Shown: positions 59,163 to 64,000 of the stretch, piece after piece
How positions within the stretch are numbered: position 1 is the first letter of the stretch
Layout: the number at the start of each line of letters is the position of its first letter
Source of the DNA: JANQPX01 sp041398025
GTDB taxonomy: Bacteria; Pseudomonadota; Alphaproteobacteria; Geminicoccales; Geminicoccaceae
DNA: 64,000 nt
Direction: 5' to 3'
Assembly (NCBI GenBank): GCA_041398025.1
Contig: JAWKVM010000018.1
Span: forward strand, 14,261 to 78,260
The notes under the pieces: model-generated
Told to the model about the DNA's origin: nothing
The model's database searches: none
Seen by the model: only the letters and a program-made list of their open reading frames with translations
Translations under genes and position numbers: made by a program

Positions 59163-60437
59163 CTAATCGGCCGCATCACGTTTAATCTCGCCGACGGCGC
59201 CGGAACCGATAACCCGGTCGAGATCGTCGCCGCTATAGCCGAGTACATCGGTCAGAATTTCCTCGGTATGCTCACCCAGCAGGGGTGAGCGTTTCACCTC
59301 GGCCGGGCTGTCGGACAGCTTGATCGGGCAGCCGACGCTCAGATATTCGCCGCGCTCGGGATGGTCGACCCTGACCATCGTGCCGGTCGCGAACAGGCCT
59401 TCATCCTCCGCGATCTCCTTCATCGACAGGATCGGGCCGACCGGAATGTCGTGGGGGTTGCAGATATCCATGACCTCGAATTTGGTCTTGGTCATGGTCC
59501 ACGCCTCGATCCGATCGAAGATCTGGTTCAGCTTGTCGAGCCGCTCCGGCGGCTTGGCGTAGCCCTCTTTCGTCTTCCATTCCGGCTCGCCGATCACGTC
59601 GCAGACCTTCTCCCAGACGGCGGCCTGGATGATGAAGTAGGTGTAGGCGTTGGGGTCCTGCTCCCAGCCCTTGCACTTCAGGATGCGGCCGGGCTGTCCG
59701 CCGCCGCTATCATTGCCGGCGCGCGGGGTCGCCTCGCCGAAGGGAATGCCTTCGCCGAACTGGGAGTATTCCTTGAGCGGTCCGGCGGCCAGACGCTGCT
59801 GATCGCGCATCTTCACGCGGGCGAGGTTCAAGACGCCATCCTGCATCGCGCAGGTGACCCGCTGCCCGCGCCCGGACTTTTCCCGGTGGAACAAGGCGGT
59901 GACGATGCCAAGGGCGAGATGCAGCCCGGTGCCGCTGTCGCCGATCTGCGCACCCGTCACCAGCGGCGGCCCGTCGAGAAAGCCGGTGGTCGACGCAGCA
60001 CCGCCGGCGCATTGCGCGACATTCTCGTAGACCTTGCAATCCTGATACTTGCCGGGACCAAAGCCCTTGATCGAGGCCAGGATCAGGCGCGGGTTGATCT
60101 CCTGAATGCGCTCCCAGGAGAAGCCCATGCGATCGAGGGCACCCGGCGCGAAATTCTCCACCAGGACGTCGCATTCCTCGACCAGCCGGGTCAGCACTTC
60201 CTTGCCGGTCTCGTTCTTCGAGTTCAGCTCGATCGAGCGCTTGTTGTGGTTCAGCATGGTGAAATACAGCGAGTCGGCACCCGGCACGTCGACCAGCTGC
60301 TTCCTGGTGGCGTCACCGACGCCCGGCCGCTCCACCTTGATCACGTCGGCGCCGAACCAGGCGAGCAGCTGCGTGCAGGTCGGTCCCGACTGCACGTGGG
60401 TGAAGTCCAGAATCTTGATGCCTTCGAGAGCTTTCAT
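59163..60437 (-). CDS. frc: formyl-CoA:oxalate CoA-transferase
   Basis: The 424-residue class III CoA-transferase has DFTHVQSGPTCTQLL, RPGVGDATR, YENVAQCAGGAASTTGF, the catalytic Asp in GAQIGDSGTGLHL, and the glycine loop GGGQPGRILKCKGWE. These follow Oxalobacter Frc closely. It moves CoA from formyl-CoA to oxalate, releasing formate. The adjacent oxc gene completes the cycle. The C-terminal end (SGAVGEIKRDAAD) is slightly extended. Confidence 0.94.
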   Translation of the reverse strand: MKALEGIKILDFTHVQSGPTCTQLLAWFGADVIKVERPGVGDATRKQLVDVPGADSLYFTMLNHNKRSIELNSKNETGKEVLTRLVEECDVLVENFAPGALDRMGFSWERIQEINPRLILASIKGFGPGKYQDCKVYENVAQCAGGAASTTGFLDGPPLVTGAQIGDSGTGLHLALGIVTALFHREKSGRGQRVTCAMQDGVLNLARVKMRDQQRLAAGPLKEYSQFGEGIPFGEATPRAGNDSGGGQPGRILKCKGWEQDPNAYTYFIIQAAVWEKVCDVIGEPEWKTKEGYAKPPERLDKLNQIFDRIEAWTMTKTKFEVMDICNPHDIPVGPILSMKEIAEDEGLFATGTMVRVDHPERGEYLSVGCPIKLSDSPAEVKRSPLLGEHTEEILTDVLGYSGDDLDRVIGSGAVGEIKRDAAD

Positions 60438-60471
60438 CGCTTACCTGTTCCCATATCCGAATTCTGGCAGC

Positions 60472-62217
60472 TTACTTCTTCTTCACGACACTCTGAGGAT
60501 TGAGTGAGCCGATATTGCCGCTTTCCTTGCCGGCGGCCGGATCGATGGCGGCGTTGATCAGGGTCGGCTTGCCGCTGTCCATGGCGTCGGACACGGCGCG
60601 GTAGAGCTGATCCGGGTCCGCGGCATGGACACCGACCCCGCCGAAGGCCTGCATCATCATGTCGTAGCGGGCGTTCTCGACGAACACGGTGGGGGCGGGA
60701 TCCTCGCCGCCGGCGCGGTTCTTGTCGGTGCCGCGATAGATGCCGTTATTGTTGAACACCACGACACAGACCGGCAGCTTGTACCGGCAGATCGTCTCGA
60801 TCTCCATGCCGGAAAAGCCGAACGCGCTGTCGCCCTCGACCGCGAGCACCGGCTCGCCCGTTTCGACGGCCGCCGCGATCGCTGAGCCCATGCCGACGCC
60901 CATCACGCCCCAGGTGCCGACATCGAGGCGCTTTCTCGGCTTGTGCATGTCGATGATCGAGCGCGCGAAGTCGAGGGTGTTGGCGCCTTCGTTCACCAGA
61001 ATGGCATCAGGACGTTCGCCGATCACCCGCTTCAGCGCGCCGAGCGCGGCGGCGTAGTTCATCGGCGAGCTGTTGTTGCGCAGCGTCGGCGCCATCCGCT
61101 CGATATTGGCGTTCTTCTTGGCGCTGACCGCGTCAGTCCATTCGGACGGCGGCTTCGGCCAATTGTCGCCCATGGCATCCGTGAGCGCGGTCAAACAGGA
61201 GAAAATATCGCCGACCACGGGGGCCGCGATCTCGACATTGCTGTCCATCTCCTTGGGCTCGATGTCGATCTGCACGAACCGGGTGGAATGGGGCTCGCCC
61301 CACTGCTTGCCCTTGCCGTGGGACAGGAGCCAGTTGAGCCGCGCGCCGACCATCACGACCACATCCGCCTCTTTCAGGACCAGCGAGCGCGCTGGACCCG
61401 CGGACTGGGGGTGGGTGTCCGGCAACAGGCCTTTCGCCATGCTCATGGGGAGGTAGGGGATGCCGGATTTTTCGACGAAGTTGCGCACGGCCTCGTCCGC
61501 CTGGGCGTAGGCTGCACCCTTGCCGAGGATGATCAGCGGTTTTTTTGCACTCTTGATGACGTCGAGCGCGCGCTCGATCGCCTCAGGGGCCGGAATCTGC
61601 GCCGGCGCCGGATCGATCACCTTGACCAGCGATTTCTGGCCTTCGACCTCGTCCATCACCTGGCCGAGCAGATTGCCGGGGATATCGAGATAGACACCGC
61701 CCGGCCGGCCGGAGACGGCAGCGCGAATGGCGCGGGTGACGCCGATACCGATATCCCGGGCATGCAGGATGCGGTAGGCCGCCTTGCACAGCGGCTTGGC
61801 GATGGCGAGCTGATCCATCTCCTCGTAATCGCCCTGCATCAGATCGACGACTTCACGCTCCGAGGAGCCGGAGATCAGGATCATCGGCCAGCAATTGGTG
61901 TTGGCATGGGCAAGCGCCGTCAGGCCGTTCAGGAAGCCGGGGGCGGAGACCGTCAGACAGATGCCCGGTTTCTTCGTGAGAAAGCCCGCGATGGCAGCGG
62001 CATTGCCGGCATTCTGCTCATGGCGGAACGACAGGACGCGCAGCCCCTCTTCCTGCATCATCCGCCCGAGGTCGGTGATCGGAATGCCGGGCACGCCATA
62101 GATCGTCTCGACGCCGTTCAACTTCAACGCGTCGATGAGGAGGTGGAATCCGTCGGTAAGAGCGACCTCTTCGCTGGCTTCGGCGTTCCCGGCGACCGCG
62201 ACGGCGGCTTCGGACAT
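60472..62217 (-). CDS. oxc: oxalyl-CoA decarboxylase
   Basis: The 581-residue thiamine-diphosphate enzyme has the N-terminal PYR domain with the catalytic Glu in FRHEQNAGNAAA. It also has GFLNGLTALAHANTNCWP and the C-terminal ThDP/Mg motif GDSAFGFSGMEIETICRYKLP followed by NNNGIYRGTD. It converts oxalyl-CoA to formyl-CoA and CO2. It is directly upstream of frc (34 bp) and downstream of the GntR gene (32 bp), so the three are one transcript. Confidence 0.96.
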   Translation of the reverse strand: MSEAAVAVAGNAEASEEVALTDGFHLLIDALKLNGVETIYGVPGIPITDLGRMMQEEGLRVLSFRHEQNAGNAAAIAGFLTKKPGICLTVSAPGFLNGLTALAHANTNCWPMILISGSSEREVVDLMQGDYEEMDQLAIAKPLCKAAYRILHARDIGIGVTRAIRAAVSGRPGGVYLDIPGNLLGQVMDEVEGQKSLVKVIDPAPAQIPAPEAIERALDVIKSAKKPLIILGKGAAYAQADEAVRNFVEKSGIPYLPMSMAKGLLPDTHPQSAGPARSLVLKEADVVVMVGARLNWLLSHGKGKQWGEPHSTRFVQIDIEPKEMDSNVEIAAPVVGDIFSCLTALTDAMGDNWPKPPSEWTDAVSAKKNANIERMAPTLRNNSSPMNYAAALGALKRVIGERPDAILVNEGANTLDFARSIIDMHKPRKRLDVGTWGVMGVGMGSAIAAAVETGEPVLAVEGDSAFGFSGMEIETICRYKLPVCVVVFNNNGIYRGTDKNRAGGEDPAPTVFVENARYDMMMQAFGGVGVHAADPDQLYRAVSDAMDSGKPTLINAAIDPAAGKESGNIGSLNPQSVVKKK

Positions 62218-62249
62218 TCTGTGTCTCCCTCGGCCCAGGCGATGGTCGC

Positions 62250-62975
62250 CTAGAGGGCCATCTCCCTCGGCGCTTCGTCAGCGCCCGTTTCGACAGGCTC
62301 CACCCATGTGCGCTTGACATGGGCGTGCAGTTTCATGGTGTGCTCGCGCACCAGCCGGCCGGCGATATCGGCATCCCGCGCCTCGATCGCCTCGATGATA
62401 TGGTTGTGATCGACGATCGAGCGCTGCACCCGGTTGTCCTCGGTCATGGTGCGCACGCGGATCGCCCGCATGTGGATGAAGAGCCCGTCGGCGATGCTCA
62501 GCAGCAGGTTGCAGCCGGAGAGCTCGATGATCCGGCGGTGAAAGCGGATATTGGCTTCGGAATATTCGTCCAGATGGGTCTCGGCCTCATCCTGGCTGAA
62601 GCTCGCGAGCAGCGGGCGCAGGGACGCGATCTCGTCATCGCCCGCCCGCTCGGTCGCGAGCCGCGCCGCCATGCTCTCCAGCGCCGCCCAGACCGTGATC
62701 ATCTCCAGGATCTCGTCGACGGTCTTCCTGAGGATGAACACGCCGCGCCGCGGGATGACACGCACCAGCCCCTCCTGCTCGAGGCGGGCGAGCGCTTCGC
62801 GGATCGGTGTGCGGCTGATGTTGAGCTGTTCGGAAAGCTGGCGTTCGTCGAGCTTGAGCCTAGCGTCCTCGGCATAGATATCCATCGCCATGATGCCGTC
62901 CTTGAGCACGTCGTAGATGTGCTCCTTCAGGCTGAAACTGCCGTCGATCGGCTTGACGATGAACTCCCGCCGCAT
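62250..62975 (-). CDS. GntR-family regulator of the FadR/FCD type
   Basis: The 241-residue protein has an N-terminal winged HTH (LKLDERQLSEQLNISRTPIREALARLEQEGLV-type signature). The C-terminal FCD domain has the usual metal/ligand-binding histidines (RFHRRIIELSGCN, SIVDHNHIIEAI). It is the first gene of the oxalate cluster and probably responds to oxalate or a derived acid. A perfect TGGTATACCA palindrome 31 bp upstream is a likely operator, so it may control itself and the whole cluster. Confidence 0.92.
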   Translation of the reverse strand: MRREFIVKPIDGSFSLKEHIYDVLKDGIMAMDIYAEDARLKLDERQLSEQLNISRTPIREALARLEQEGLVRVIPRRGVFILRKTVDEILEMITVWAALESMAARLATERAGDDEIASLRPLLASFSQDEAETHLDEYSEANIRFHRRIIELSGCNLLLSIADGLFIHMRAIRVRTMTEDNRVQRSIVDHNHIIEAIEARDADIAGRLVREHTMKLHAHVKRTWVEPVETGADEAPREMAL

Positions 62976-63453
62976 CCCTGCTGTCCATTATTGGTGTTAG
63001 GTATTTGGTATACCAGAGACCAGAAGGCGTCAATCGCCAAGCGGCGTCGATCGGACAAAAGTGGAAGCCGGACGAGGTCGTCGAGCCGTTCGGCCCTTGG
63101 CGCATGACGGGGCGACGCCATCGTCCGGATTCCAGCGGGCTGGACGCTGTCTACGGCGCCAGTCCCGGCGCGGTGAGATCGGCCGGCACGGACTCAAAAT
63201 ACGGGATTGGCCACAGTGCCTCGACAGGCCTCCGAAGCCGCATAAGCCCCGACACATTCGCGCAATCTTCTCGCGTCTTCCCACTCAAATCTACAAATAT
63301 ACAACCATGAAAAATCTTTGACGGAAACACACAACCTTTAGTTGTTAAACTTGACCAGCATTCCTATGAAAAGTCGGGTCACATTCTTTTATGTCATCGT
63401 GAGGTCTGCCGATGCCGAATTGGATGAGGAATTTCCGATGATGCTCGCTATGC
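62976..63453. other. intergenic region upstream of the GntR gene
   Basis: Apart from the palindrome at 63006-63015, no gene or strong signal is convincing. The part 63285-63400 is AT-rich and lies between divergent units. Confidence 0.4.
63006..63015. promoter_or_regulatory. GntR/FCD-type operator
   Basis: TGGTATACCA is a perfect 10-bp palindrome with an extra T before it. It fits the TnGTnnnACnA pattern of FadR-type regulators and is located 31 bp upstream of the GntR start. Confidence 0.6.
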
Positions 63454-63984
63454 GTGCATATAAAGCATGTCACACGCGTCTTCCCCCTGGTGGTCTCGCT
63501 CTTCGGCGCAGTCAGCCATGCCGATCTGACGCTTCTGATCACCATCGATGTCGAGACCTCGTCGGGGTGCAAGCAGGGCCAGGGATGCTTCCCGGTGCCG
63601 ATCGAGGATCGGATCCTCGGCACGGAAGACGGCGTCGCCTAAGGCATTCCCATGATGATGGACCTTCTGGAAAAGCAGGGCTTTCGCGGCGTGTTCTTCG
63701 TCAACACCTATCTCACCGCCTACCGGCAGTCGCCGGATGCCTTTGCGGGCTGCGGTGCCATCCCCTCCGTCGGTTACCCCCTGGTCGTATATCGCAGCCT
63801 GGTTCAGGCCGGAGAGAGCCGCACATATCCCCTGTTTGCGCTGGGCAACGCCTTCGCCCTCTGCGTGGTCCTCGGGCTTTTCATGATGACGGTGCTGCTG
63901 GCCTGTCGCATGATCTCGAAAAGCCGCGGCGGCAAACGAGAGGGGCGAGCGGCCGCCGCCGAGCCTTCCATCGCGGTCTGCTGA
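63454..63984 (+). pseudogene. broken polysaccharide-deacetylase-like gene
   Basis: A single frame runs from ATG 63454 to 63984 but is interrupted by TAA at 63640-63642. Before the stop it has a signal-like start and LTLLITIDVETSSGC. After it, IPMMMDLLEKQGFRGVFFVNTYL follows, which is the typical start of a NodB-type deacetylase. From about codon 100 the sequence no longer looks like a deacetylase and ends in a hydrophobic helix and basic tail (FALCVVLGLFMMTVLLAC), suggesting an internal deletion or fusion. It is most likely a decayed gene. Confidence 0.55.
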
Positions 63985-64000
63985 CGCCGGTCGGCGCCGC

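Noticed and set aside
63005..63310. 101-residue frame upstream of the GntR gene
   Set aside because: It starts on the operator palindrome, lacks a ribosome site and has no recognisable sequence.

Overview
The window reads as a stretch of an alphaproteobacterial chromosome. Dense operons, many ATGA-type overlaps, HK97-type phage genes, an ectoine-hydrolase-like M24 enzyme and a formyl-CoA-dependent oxalate pathway all point to a Hyphomicrobiales/Rhodospirillales-like host; the exact genus cannot be read from the sequence. Three blocks with different character lie side by side.

Block 1 (1-29.3 kb) is visibly less GC-rich than the right half and looks like a heavy-metal and envelope-stress island. 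It starts with a two-component system (cut by the window edge). An SPFH operon follows: a CDF metal-transporter membrane domain fused to an HflK-like domain, then HflC-like, HflK-like, a membrane-anchored PpiC/SurA-like isomerase and an M16 peptidase. Next come DsbB/DsbA, an M23 peptidase with an altered active site and two L,D-transpeptidases. A minus-strand operon encodes a Zn/Cd/Pb P1B-2 ATPase, a DUF411 metal-binding protein, a multicopper-oxidase-like protein lacking three trinuclear copper ligands, and a TlpA-like thioredoxin. Then come an orphan RodZ C-terminal-type protein, a PbrR-like MerR regulator, and an operon lspA-dsbA-sco-pcuC-ccdA. Three promoters with the same 35/10 architecture and 19-bp spacer (19670, 20736, 22076) make a visible MerR regulon covering the ATPase, the RodZ-like gene and the lspA operon. 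A second CDF exporter and an ICMT-like methyltransferase close the block beside a tRNA-Pro gene.

Block 2 (29365-39947) is a 10.6-kb element integrated in tRNA-Pro(UGG) and bounded by perfect 41-bp direct repeats. It carries a tyrosine integrase, two small HTH proteins, a replication-type protein containing iteron-like repeats, and a head/packaging module (connector, HNH, large terminase, HK97 capsid, protease, portal). It has no tail or lysis genes, so it resembles a capsid-forming phage satellite. The most striking point is that a gene is split by the attachment site. Its ATG and Shine-Dalgarno overlap the integrase stop at the right end, its reading frame crosses the att core, and the frame continues without a stop into the left end. 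Only the excised circle would carry the intact 271-codon gene, with integrase, this gene, replication and packaging in one continuous operon.

Block 3 (40-64 kb) is GC-rich core-type DNA. It holds a SPOR protein, a polytopic membrane protein, a glmS copy broken by several small indels, an MFS transporter, an M24 hydrolase (doeA-like), a tRNA with CAU anticodon, a secreted acetamidase/formamidase-family protein and an arginase-family ureohydrolase. A ten-gene minus-strand cluster follows: GntR regulator, oxalyl-CoA decarboxylase, formyl-CoA:oxalate CoA-transferase, formyl-THF-hydrolase-like protein, formate-THF ligase, Usp protein, TctC/B/A tripartite transporter and class II aldolase. It would turn oxalate into CO2 and formate and feed the formate to C1 metabolism. 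The window ends in a broken polysaccharide-deacetylase-like gene.
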